Source: Pseudomonadota bacterium
Lineage (GTDB): Bacteria; Pseudomonadota; Gammaproteobacteria; Arenicellales; Poriferihabitantaceae
DNA length: 9,995 nucleotides
NCBI GenBank assembly: GCA_024226105.1
Contig: JAAELZ010000436.1
Coordinates: forward strand, 1-9,995
Direction: 5' to 3'
Part shown: positions 1 to 6,520 of the stretch, piece by piece
Position numbering within the stretch: the first letter of the stretch is position 1
Layout of the letters: each line of letters opens with the position of its first letter
Notes under the pieces: generated by a model
What the model saw: only the letters and a program-made list of their open reading frames with translations
Databases searched by the model: none
What the model was told of the DNA's origin: nothing
Position numbers and translations under genes: made by a program

Positions 1-13
1 CCTGTTTTCTGTC

Positions 14-1447
14 CTATTGCAGCGCAACTTTTCCGACACGCACGATTTTCATCGTATTGGTGCCACCTTCTGCAGAGGTATCTCCTCTGGTAATAATTAC
101 CTGTTCGCCTTCTTCGACCAGCCCGGCATTATTAAGCCATTCTACCGCTGCGCGGTTAATACCTGAAGCCGCGAGTTGAGTAAAATCAAACTCGACCGGC
201 ATCACACCACGGTAAATACACATGCGACGTGCAGACGGGCTGTTTCGAGTCATCGCATAAATTGGAATCTTCGCGTTAGCGCGTGACATCAATAATGCGG
301 TACGACCTGATTCGGTCAGCGCCAGGATGGCTACTACCGGAAAATGATTGGCGGTATACATCGATGCCATTGCAATCGACTCTTCCGCATTACCAAATTC
401 AACCCCGGGATTAAAACGTTTTTCACGATCAATTTCAATTTCAGCAGCCTTGCAAATTCGCGCCATTGCGCCAATTACTTTCGCAGGATGCCGGCCGACT
501 GCCGTCTCGGCTGAGAGCATTACCGCGTCGCTTCCGTCCATAACCGCATTCGCTACGTCCGAGACTTCCGCACGCGTTGGAATCGGACTATCGATCATCG
601 ATTGCATCATCTGTGTGGCGGTAATCACCACGCGATTATTTTCACGCGCCAGTTTAATGATGCGTTTTTGCACGCCCGGCAAATTGGCGTCACCAATTTC
701 CACGCCTAGATCGCCGCGCGCAATCATCACCACATCCGATGCGCGCGTAATCTCCAGAATATTGTCAATGGCTTCTTTACGCTCAACTTTAGAAACAATG
801 CTCGCGATCTTGCCTTCAGCCTGATACAGGGTACGCGCCTCCTCAACATCAGCCGCACTGCGCACAAACGATACCGCCAGAAAATCAATGTCCAGTCTGG
901 CGGCCAACTTGATGTCCTGTTTATCCTTATCGGTCAAAGAACCGGCGGAAAGGCCGCCGCCCTGCAGGTTAATACCTTTGTTATCCGATAGTTTTCCGCC
1001 GACCAGGACACGAGTACGAATGCGCTGCCCTTGCGCATCACTGACTTTCAGTACGATATTGCCGTCATCCAGCATCAGGATATCGCCTCGTTTGACGTCA
1101 TCCGCGAGCGCTTTATAAGTCAACCCGACTTCGACTTCATCTCCGTCGTTTTTACCCAGAGCGCCATCGAGAAAAAACTCATTTCCCGATACCAGCTCTA
1201 CTTTATGTTGTTTAAAACGCTCCAGGCGAATTTTGGGCCCCTGGAGATCACCAAGAATTGCAACGGTCTTGCCAACTTCAAGCGCGGTCTTTCGAACCAG
1301 GCCCACCCGGGCCTGGTGTTCGGCCACATCACCGTGTGAGAAGTTGATGCGAACCACATCCACTCCCCTGCGAAACATTTTTGCCAGCACCAGTGGATCA
1401 TCCGTTGCCGGCCCCAGTGACGCTACTATTTTTGTTTGTCTTATCAC
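14..1447 (-). CDS. pyk: Pyruvate kinase, PykA-like
   Basis: This cytosolic enzyme converts phosphoenolpyruvate and ADP to pyruvate and ATP, the last step of glycolysis. The 477-residue length is close to E. coli PykA (about 480). Visible motifs are VRINFSHG (32-39), GDLQGPKIR (66-74), the catalytic lysine in SKVER (K220), the metal-binding MIARGDLGVE (241-250), ATQMMQSMI (277-285) and DGSDAVMLSAETA (304-316). The DLQGPKIR segment has lysine (K72) where K+-dependent enzymes such as rabbit muscle kinase have Glu117; in this family that marks K+-independent enzymes. The start is GTG (1445-1447): an in-frame TAG lies three codons upstream and the next codons match the usual N-terminus TKIVASLGP. 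No convincing Shine-Dalgarno sequence precedes it. It is the last gene of the tkt-gap-pgk-pyk set and is separated from pgk by a palindromic insertion-like element. The stop is a TAG at 14-16; only 13 bp follow in the window. Confidence 0.97.
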   Translation of the reverse strand: MIRQTKIVASLGPATDDPLVLAKMFRRGVDVVRINFSHGDVAEHQARVGLVRKTALEVGKTVAILGDLQGPKIRLERFKQHKVELVSGNEFFLDGALGKNDGDEVEVGLTYKALADDVKRGDILMLDDGNIVLKVSDAQGQRIRTRVLVGGKLSDNKGINLQGGGLSAGSLTDKDKQDIKLAARLDIDFLAVSFVRSAADVEEARTLYQAEGKIASIVSKVERKEAIDNILEITRASDVVMIARGDLGVEIGDANLPGVQKRIIKLARENNRVVITATQMMQSMIDSPIPTRAEVSDVANAVMDGSDAVMLSAETAVGRHPAKVIGAMARICKAAEIEIDREKRFNPGVEFGNAEESIAMASMYTANHFPVVAILALTESGRTALLMSRANAKIPIYAMTRNSPSARRMCIYRGVMPVEFDFTQLAASGINRAAVEWLNNAGLVEEGEQVIITRGDTSAEGGTNTMKIVRVGKVALQ

Positions 1448-1473
1448 TATACGAAACTATTAAACACCCCAGT

Positions 1474-1630
1474 AGTCTGTCGGACTTAGCTGTTTTGGAG
1501 CAAAATTCATGAGACTGAATAAAATGAGTTTGTCATGAGAGGGGAATGGTCGCTCCATTTGATGATCGTGATAAGCACAGTTTCTCGATATTCATGAATT
1601 TTGAACGAAACATGTTAAGTCCGACAGACT
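1474..1630. mobile_element. 157-bp palindromic MITE-like element between pgk and pyk
   Basis: The ends are perfect 15-bp inverted repeats, AGTCTGTCGGACTTA (1474-1488) and its complement (1616-1630). A second perfect 12-bp pair, CAAAATTCATGA (1501-1512) and its complement (1592-1603), sits at the same 27-bp offset from each end. The centre is a small hairpin, AATGG (1545-1549) and CCATT (1555-1559), exactly at the midpoint 1552. By hand count 53 of 78 symmetric positions are complementary, so the element is an imperfect palindrome throughout. It has no coding capacity. Flanking CCAGT (1469-1473) and CTAGT (1631-1635) could be a decayed 5-bp target duplication. Only 19 bp separate it from pgk and 26 bp from pyk, which fits insertion into a spacer of roughly 45 bp. 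In the pgk-pyk transcript it would fold as a long interrupted hairpin. Insertion is inferred; a host-specific regulatory palindrome is the alternative. The parent transposon family is not identified. Confidence 0.75.
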
Positions 1631-1649
1631 CTAGTATAGTGCTTTTATT

Positions 1650-2831
1650 CTACGCACCCGCCCTTTTCTCAAGCATTTCAACGGCCGGTAATACCTTGCC
1701 TTCAAGGAACTCAAGAAATGCACCGCCGCCAGTAGAAATATAGGATACCCTGTCTTCGATGTCGTATTTGTCGACCGCAGCAAGCGTATCTCCGCCACCC
1801 GCGATAGAAAAAGCATCCGAATCAGCGATCGCCAGGCCAAGGCCTTTGGTGCCCTCACCAAACTGATCAAATTCAAACACACCAACCGGGCCATTCCAGA
1901 CCACGGTGCCGGCTGATTCCATCATTTTTGCAAATCGTGCCGTCGTATCAGGGCCAATATCAAAAATCATATCGTCATCCACGACATCTTCAACCTTTTT
2001 AATCGTCGCCTCTGCGTCTTCAGCAAACGCTTTGGCCACCACAACGTCGGTTGGAACCGGAATTTCTCCACCCTTTGCTTTAGCTGCTGCCATTAATTTC
2101 TGCGCTTCGGGGATCAAATCAGGTTCATACAAAGATTTGCCTACATTAAAACCTGCTGCCGCGATAAAAGTATTGGCAATACCGCCACCGGGGATCAATT
2201 GATCGACAATTTTTGACAGCGCATCCAGCACCGTCAATTTAGTTGATACTTTAGAGCCCCCCACAATTGCTGCCATCGGACGTTTTGGAGCATCCAGCGC
2301 TTTGCCAAGCGCCTCAAGTTCGCCCGCCAGCAAGGGGCCCGCACAGGCTATATTCGCGAACTGCCCCGCGCCGTGAGTAGACGCTTGAGCGCGGTGAGCG
2401 GTACCAAAAGCATCCATCACGTAGATATCACATAAATCCGCGTATTGCTTGGAAAGCACTTCATCATTAGCTTTTTCACCCGAATTAAAGCGTACGTTTT
2501 CCAGCAAAACCACATCACCGTCGTTCATTAGTGGCGCGTTTTCCAGATAATCTTTGACCAGCGGCACCGCTTTACCCAAAGCTTCACTCAGGTAGTCAGC
2601 AACGGGTTGCATTGAAAACTCAATAGCGGGTTCACCTTCGGTGGGGCGCCCCAGATGAGACATAATCAGGACCCTGGCACCGGCATTCATAGCGTGTTTG
2701 ATCGTGGGTAAAGACGCTTTGATGCGTTTGTCTGACGATACTTTCCCGTCTTTCACGGGCACGTTTAAATCTTCTCGAATTAGAACGCGTTTGCCGGCCA
2801 GATCCAGCCCGGTCATTTTAAGAATGGTCAT
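1650..2831 (-). CDS. pgk: Phosphoglycerate kinase
   Basis: It catalyses 1,3-bisphosphoglycerate + ADP to 3-phosphoglycerate + ATP in glycolysis, and the reverse in gluconeogenesis, in the cytosol. The 393-residue length is typical for bacterial Pgk (about 385-400). Motifs in order are the N-terminal substrate site REDLNVP (19-25), SHLGRP (58-63), LLENVRF (about 109-115), VMDAFGTAHRAQAS (about 138-151), VGGSKVSTK (about 190-198), the C-terminal nucleotide-domain VWNGPVGVFE (about 311-320) and AGGGDT (about 344-349), and STGGGA near residue 366. The ATG start is supported by AAGGA (complement of 2838-2842) six bases upstream. It follows gap after a 173-bp spacer that contains an intrinsic terminator and precedes pyk across a palindromic insertion-like element. 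The TAG stop overlaps 1650-1652. No missing catalytic residue or frame disruption was seen. Confidence 0.98.
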   Translation of the reverse strand: MTILKMTGLDLAGKRVLIREDLNVPVKDGKVSSDKRIKASLPTIKHAMNAGARVLIMSHLGRPTEGEPAIEFSMQPVADYLSEALGKAVPLVKDYLENAPLMNDGDVVLLENVRFNSGEKANDEVLSKQYADLCDIYVMDAFGTAHRAQASTHGAGQFANIACAGPLLAGELEALGKALDAPKRPMAAIVGGSKVSTKLTVLDALSKIVDQLIPGGGIANTFIAAAGFNVGKSLYEPDLIPEAQKLMAAAKAKGGEIPVPTDVVVAKAFAEDAEATIKKVEDVVDDDMIFDIGPDTTARFAKMMESAGTVVWNGPVGVFEFDQFGEGTKGLGLAIADSDAFSIAGGGDTLAAVDKYDIEDRVSYISTGGGAFLEFLEGKVLPAVEMLEKRAGA

Positions 2832-2956
2832 TTTTTATCCTTTACAAATAGTTAATCGAACAGGGGCAGGATCCGCATTAGATTAAGTACTAAAAATAAA
2901 ACCATTGCGAGCAGAGCAACTATTTGGATTGCCGCACTGCACCCGCAATGGCGGGG

Positions 2957-2992
2957 AAAAACGGTCTGCCTGCTGGTTCACGCAGGCAGCCG
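2957..2992 (-). terminator. Intrinsic terminator between gap and pgk
   Basis: Read on the minus strand, 12 bp after the gap stop, is a GC-rich stem: CGGCTGCCTGC (complement of 2982-2992) pairs with GCAGGCAGACCG (complement of 2962-2973) with one bulged A and an 8-nt loop. It is followed at once by five T residues (complement of 2957-2961). This is a textbook Rho-independent terminator in the sense orientation. Because pgk continues in the same direction, it may act as a partial terminator that sets the gap to pgk expression ratio, or it may end a tkt-gap transcript. A second small stem, CCCGC (2942-2946) with GCGGG (2951-2955), lies immediately downstream without a T tract. Confidence 0.85.
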
Positions 2993-3004
2993 AATAATCA
3001 CCCT

Positions 3005-4006
3005 TTACTTTGCTTTCATCAACGCAACCGTGGTGTCGAGCATGCGGTTTGAGAAACCCCACTCGTTGTCGTACCACGAACATACCTTAACCAGCGTGCC
3101 ACCCGTAACGCGCGTCAGTGTCGCATCAAAGTTAGACGTAGTAGACGTATGATTGAAATCAATCGATACCAGAGGACCATCGCTGTAAGCCAGTACTTTG
3201 CCGTCAGCGGCTTTTTGCAGAATGCTGTTGATTTCTTCAACACTGGTTTCACGCGCCGCAACAAATGTCAGGTCGACTAAAGAAACATTGATAGTCGGAA
3301 CACGTACCGCGAAGCCGTCAAGCTTACCCGCCAGGTCCGTCAAAACCAGGCCCACAGCCGCCGCCGCGCCTGTTTTAGTCGGGATCATAGACATGGTAGC
3401 AGAACGTGCACGTCGCAGGTCTGAGTGATAAACATCGGTCAGCACCTGATCATTAGTGTACGAGTGAATGGTCGTCATTAAACCGTGAACCAGGCCAACT
3501 TCGTCATTGATGGGCTTCACCATCGGCGCCAGGCAGTTGGTGGTACACGATGCGTTTGAAATTACCGTATCACTGGATTTCAGTATACCTTCGTTTACGC
3601 CATAGACAATGGTCGCATCCACGTCGGCACCGCCCGGTGCTGAGATAACAACCTTCTTGGCGCCACCTTGAAGGTGCGCGCTGGCCTTTTCTTTAGAGGC
3701 AAAAAAACCGGTACACTCATGAACCACATCTACACCCAGTTCACCCCAGGGCAATTTAGCCGGGTCACGCTCAGCCAGTACCTTGATGCGATCACCGTTG
3801 ACGATCATGTCATCAGCATCAACTTCAACCGTGCCCGGAAATTTGCCATGAGCGGTATCGTATTGTGTCAGGTGAGCGTTAGCGTTTGCATCACCCAGAT
3901 CGTTGATGGCAACAATCTGCACATCATCACGACCTGATTCATACAGGGCACGCAGAATATTTCGACCGATTCGGCCATAACCATTAATTGCGACTTTTAC
4001 TGTCAT
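3005..4006 (-). CDS. gap: Glyceraldehyde-3-phosphate dehydrogenase, phosphorylating, type I
   Basis: It oxidises glyceraldehyde-3-phosphate to 1,3-bisphosphoglycerate with NAD+ and phosphate. The 333-residue length fits the family. The N-terminal Rossmann domain has NGYGRIGR (8-15); Asp36 in AINDL corresponds to the acidic residue favouring NAD+ over NADP+. The catalytic cysteine is C154 in ASCTTNCLAP (152-161) and the catalytic histidine is H181 in TTIHSYTNDQ. The C-terminal WYDNEWGFSNRM (311-322) is also present. The segment after NDQ reads DVYH where classical NAD enzymes have DLPH, so cofactor preference is not fully settled by sequence. The ATG start is preceded by GGAG seven bases upstream. 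It lies 30 bp after tkt with no terminator between them, which implies cotranscription, and a strong intrinsic terminator follows it. An Epd-type erythrose-4-phosphate dehydrogenase is less likely, because pgk follows and no other gap is visible here. Confidence 0.96.
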   Translation of the reverse strand: MTVKVAINGYGRIGRNILRALYESGRDDVQIVAINDLGDANANAHLTQYDTAHGKFPGTVEVDADDMIVNGDRIKVLAERDPAKLPWGELGVDVVHECTGFFASKEKASAHLQGGAKKVVISAPGGADVDATIVYGVNEGILKSSDTVISNASCTTNCLAPMVKPINDEVGLVHGLMTTIHSYTNDQVLTDVYHSDLRRARSATMSMIPTKTGAAAAVGLVLTDLAGKLDGFAVRVPTINVSLVDLTFVAARETSVEEINSILQKAADGKVLAYSDGPLVSIDFNHTSTTSNFDATLTRVTGGTLVKVCSWYDNEWGFSNRMLDTTVALMKAK

Positions 4007-4036
4007 TTTCTAGCTCCAGAGTAGATTAAAATAAAA

Positions 4037-6049
4037 TTAGGATGTAACGCGGTTCACCGCATTCAGCACATTTTCAGTGGTAAAACCAAAATGCTTGAAT
4101 AGTTCAGGGGCCGGCGCGGATTCACCAAACGAATTCATACAAATAACTTCGCCCTGAGTACCCGCGTATTTCCACCAGGCATCACCGATCCCCGCTTCAA
4201 CCGCAACTCTTGCGGTAACCGCAGCCGGTAATACAGATTCTTTGTAAACGGCATCCTGTGCTTCAAATACGTCCACTGCAGGCATGGAAACCACGCGGAT
4301 CGCTTTATCTGATAACTCAGCTGCTTCCATCGCAAGAGCCACTTCCGAACCGGTCGCAATGATAATTGCATCAGGTGTTCCATCGGTATCTTTTAGCACA
4401 TAACCGCCTTTGGCAATATTAGCAATAGTGGCATCGTCACGCAGCTGAAAAGACAGGTTCTGACGTGAGAAAACCAGGCAGGTAGGACCGTCCTTCTTTT
4501 CGATTGCAGATTTCCAGGACACCGCCGTTTCAACCGAATCACAAGGCCGCCATACAGACATGTTTGGGATCATGCGCAAGGTTGGAATTTGCTCAACCGC
4601 CTGGTGGGTCGGGCCATCTTCACCCAGGCCAATCGAATCATGAGTGTATACAAATATGCTCTGAATTTTCATCAGGGCCGCCATGCGCAAAGCATTTCGT
4701 GCGTATTCAGAAAACATCAGGAAAGTTGCACCGTAAGGAATAAACCCGCCATGCAATATCACACCGTTCATCATCGCACTCATACCAAATTCTCTTACGC
4801 CATAAGAGATATAGTTACCAGCAAAATTCATCTCGCTGGAACCGTGGTCATCGTTTATTCTAACACTTTTATCATTGAAGGTATTGTTCGAGGGCGTCAA
4901 ATCTGCTGAACCACCCAGAAACTCGGGCAGCATCGGCGCAAATCCGTTCAATGCATCCTTGGAGGCAATACGGGTCGCGGGCGATTCCTGTTTTGCGTTC
5001 ACTTCAGCAATAAACTGTTCGGAACCTTCTGCCCAGGCTTGCGGCAATTCCCCTGCCATACGGCGTTGCAGCTCCGCTGCCTCAGCCGGGTAAGCAGCCT
5101 CATAGGCAGCAAACGTTTCCGACCAGCTCGATTCGGCATTTGCGCCCGCGTCTCTAGAATCCCATGCAGACGCAATATCTTCAGGAATAACAAAGGGTGC
5201 GTGTGGCCAGCCAATATTGTCGCGTGTTGCCTGTACTTCTTCGGCACCTAAAGGGGCACCGTGTACGTGATGACCACCACCTTTATTCGGCGCACCCATA
5301 CCTATGGTAGTTTTACAACAAATCAGGGTTGGTTGAGACGTGTTCTCAATCGCTTGCTCGGTTGCCGCCTTGATGGCATCGGCATCGTGCCCGTCAACGT
5401 CTGGAATAACCTGCCAGTCGTAGGCTTCAAAACGCTTAGGTGTATCATCACTAAACCAGCCATCCACATTACCATCGATCGAAATATTGTTGTCGTCGTA
5501 AAAACAGATCAACTTGCCAAGTCCCATTGTGCCCGCCAAAGAACAGGCTTCGTGGGAAATCCCTTCCATCAGGCAACCATCCCCCATGAAAACCCAGGTT
5601 CTGTGATCAACTACATCGTGGCCATCTTTATTAAACTGTGCCGCCAGAACTTTTTCTGCCAACGCCATACCCACCGCATTGGTAATGCCCTGGCCAAGCG
5701 GGCCGGTAGTGGTTTCAACACCTGGTGCGTAACCATACTCGGGGTGCCCCGGAGTTTTGGAATGCAGTTGGCGAAACGCCTTCAGATCATCCATCGACAG
5801 CTCGTAGCCGGACAAATGTAATACTGAATAAAGCAAGGCAGAGGAGTGCCCATTTGATACAACCAGGCGGTCACGATCCATCCAGTCAGGATTCGCAGGA
5901 TTGTGCTTTAAAAAGTCGCTGTAAAGTACTTCGGCAATATCTGCCATTCCCATCGGCCCACCCGGATGACCGGAGTTTGCCTGCTGGACTGCATCCATAC
6001 TAAGCACTCTAATTGCGTTTGCTTTATCACTTCTTGATACTGACATCAT
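4037..6049 (-). CDS. tkt: Transketolase
   Basis: This thiamine-diphosphate enzyme moves two-carbon ketol units between sugar phosphates in the non-oxidative pentose phosphate pathway. The 670 residues compare with about 663 for E. coli TktA. Motifs are SGHPGGPMGMADIAE (26-40), NGHSS (66-70), the TPP/Mg motif GDGCLMEG (156-163) through NNISIDG (about 187-193), the pyrimidine-domain THDSIGLGEDGPTHQ and the C-terminal SFGESAP. Two tandem ATG codons occur at 6047-6049 and 6044-6046. The Shine-Dalgarno GAGG (complement of 6054-6057) is 4 bases from the first and 7 from the second, and known transketolases begin like the second (MSxxR), so the true start may be 6046. It heads the run tkt-gap-pgk-pyk. 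The promoter must lie in the 471-bp region upstream, but I could not pick one with both boxes. Confidence 0.97.
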   Translation of the reverse strand: MMSVSRSDKANAIRVLSMDAVQQANSGHPGGPMGMADIAEVLYSDFLKHNPANPDWMDRDRLVVSNGHSSALLYSVLHLSGYELSMDDLKAFRQLHSKTPGHPEYGYAPGVETTTGPLGQGITNAVGMALAEKVLAAQFNKDGHDVVDHRTWVFMGDGCLMEGISHEACSLAGTMGLGKLICFYDDNNISIDGNVDGWFSDDTPKRFEAYDWQVIPDVDGHDADAIKAATEQAIENTSQPTLICCKTTIGMGAPNKGGGHHVHGAPLGAEEVQATRDNIGWPHAPFVIPEDIASAWDSRDAGANAESSWSETFAAYEAAYPAEAAELQRRMAGELPQAWAEGSEQFIAEVNAKQESPATRIASKDALNGFAPMLPEFLGGSADLTPSNNTFNDKSVRINDDHGSSEMNFAGNYISYGVREFGMSAMMNGVILHGGFIPYGATFLMFSEYARNALRMAALMKIQSIFVYTHDSIGLGEDGPTHQAVEQIPTLRMIPNMSVWRPCDSVETAVSWKSAIEKKDGPTCLVFSRQNLSFQLRDDATIANIAKGGYVLKDTDGTPDAIIIATGSEVALAMEAAELSDKAIRVVSMPAVDVFEAQDAVYKESVLPAAVTARVAVEAGIGDAWWKYAGTQGEVICMNSFGESAPAPELFKHFGFTTENVLNAVNRVTS

Positions 6050-6220
6050 GTTTCCTCAAAAATTAAAATATCTACTGCCTGAAAACTCACTGTATTGCCG
6101 CCAGGGCAAACGAATCTTCAAACTTTGTGTTTTGTCGCTCTTTCTATTATCGAGCCTATCTACCCCGTCGCCGCGACTATGCCTGTTTTTAATACTCAAA
6201 AATAATCAGTTTATTTAATA

Positions 6221-6263
6221 GAGACCTTTGTAAAAGTTTGAGTGAAGCCTTTACAAAGGTCTC
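6221..6263. repeat. 43-bp perfect inverted repeat (14-bp arms)
   Basis: GAGACCTTTGTAAA (6221-6234) and its exact complement TTTACAAAGGTCTC (6250-6263) flank a 15-nt loop. Neither side carries a T tract, so a Rho-independent terminator is unlikely. The outward GAGACCTTTG ends look like insertion-sequence ends placed back to back, for example a remnant or minimal MITE, but no clear target duplication flanks it. A protein-binding operator for tkt is the alternative. The repeat itself is certain; its nature is not. Confidence 0.8.
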
Positions 6264-6429
6264 CGGCAAATCAGGCCAAATAATTGAGGGGACGCATTAT
6301 CCATGATATCGCAGTAAATTCGCATACCTCAAAAGATAGTATTACCATTTTCAAGAATCGCACCTGTACAAAACAAATCTATTCTGGTTGAGCCAACGAT
6401 TACGACGCAGAGCCCATAGAGTTTTTCCT

Positions 6430-6455
6430 CTGTGAACTTCATGGTTCCTGTGTTC
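6430..6455 (+). repeat. Degenerate CTGTG..CTT..TGGT intergenic repeat, copy 1
   Basis: This 26-bp stretch begins CTGTGAACTTCATGGT and matches the opposite-strand stretch 8714-8739 (CTGTGCTCTTTGTGGT) at 16 of 26 aligned positions by hand count. Such purine/pyrimidine-skewed strings of TCTGTG/TTTGTGGT are familiar, from memory, in noncoding DNA of many bacteria. Function is unknown and the homology is weak at this copy. Confidence 0.3.
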
Positions 6456-6520
6456 TAATTATTTACCCGGCCATCGTTGTTGACGAGTGTATTTGCAACA
6501 AATGGTTACTGGCGGGTACC

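Larger units (their letters stand above)
6050..6520. other. 471-bp gene-free region upstream of tkt
   Basis: No convincing gene is seen here. The region contains the tkt ribosome binding site (complement of 6054-6057), a short inverted repeat TTGCC-GCCAG-GGCAA (6095-6109) in the tkt leader, a possible minus-strand -10 box GATAAT (complement of 6146-6151) without a matching -35 box, the 43-bp inverted repeat at 6221-6263, and a degenerate CTGTG-type repeat at 6430-6455. No T-tailed hairpin was found just downstream of the preceding gene (which ends at 6521), so that transcript may end by Rho or run into the tkt leader. Confidence 0.6.

Noticed and set aside
1474..1630. Integron attC site or simple terminator for pgk.
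   Set aside because: The outer ends do not match the attC core sites, no integrase or cassette array is present, and the terminal stem is not followed by a T tract in the pgk direction.
5261..5821. Long plus-strand open frame (186 codons) inside tkt, and similar ones inside pyk, gap and the beta-CASP gene.
   Set aside because: They lie antisense to well-conserved genes, have no recognisable family and no ribosome binding site; they follow from the codon usage of the real genes.
6228..6256. TTGTAAA and TTTACAA in the 43-bp repeat look like halves of a BirA operator.
   Set aside because: The gap between the halves is 15 bp rather than the expected 19-20, the inner CC/GG bases are absent, and no biotin gene is adjacent.
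6329..6442. A 37-codon minus-strand open frame (ATG at 6440-6442, stop at 6329-6331) with AGGA just upstream.
   Set aside because: Its start lies in a repeat-like string, the ribosome binding site is only 3 bases from the ATG, and the short product resembles no family I know. Nothing else supports coding.
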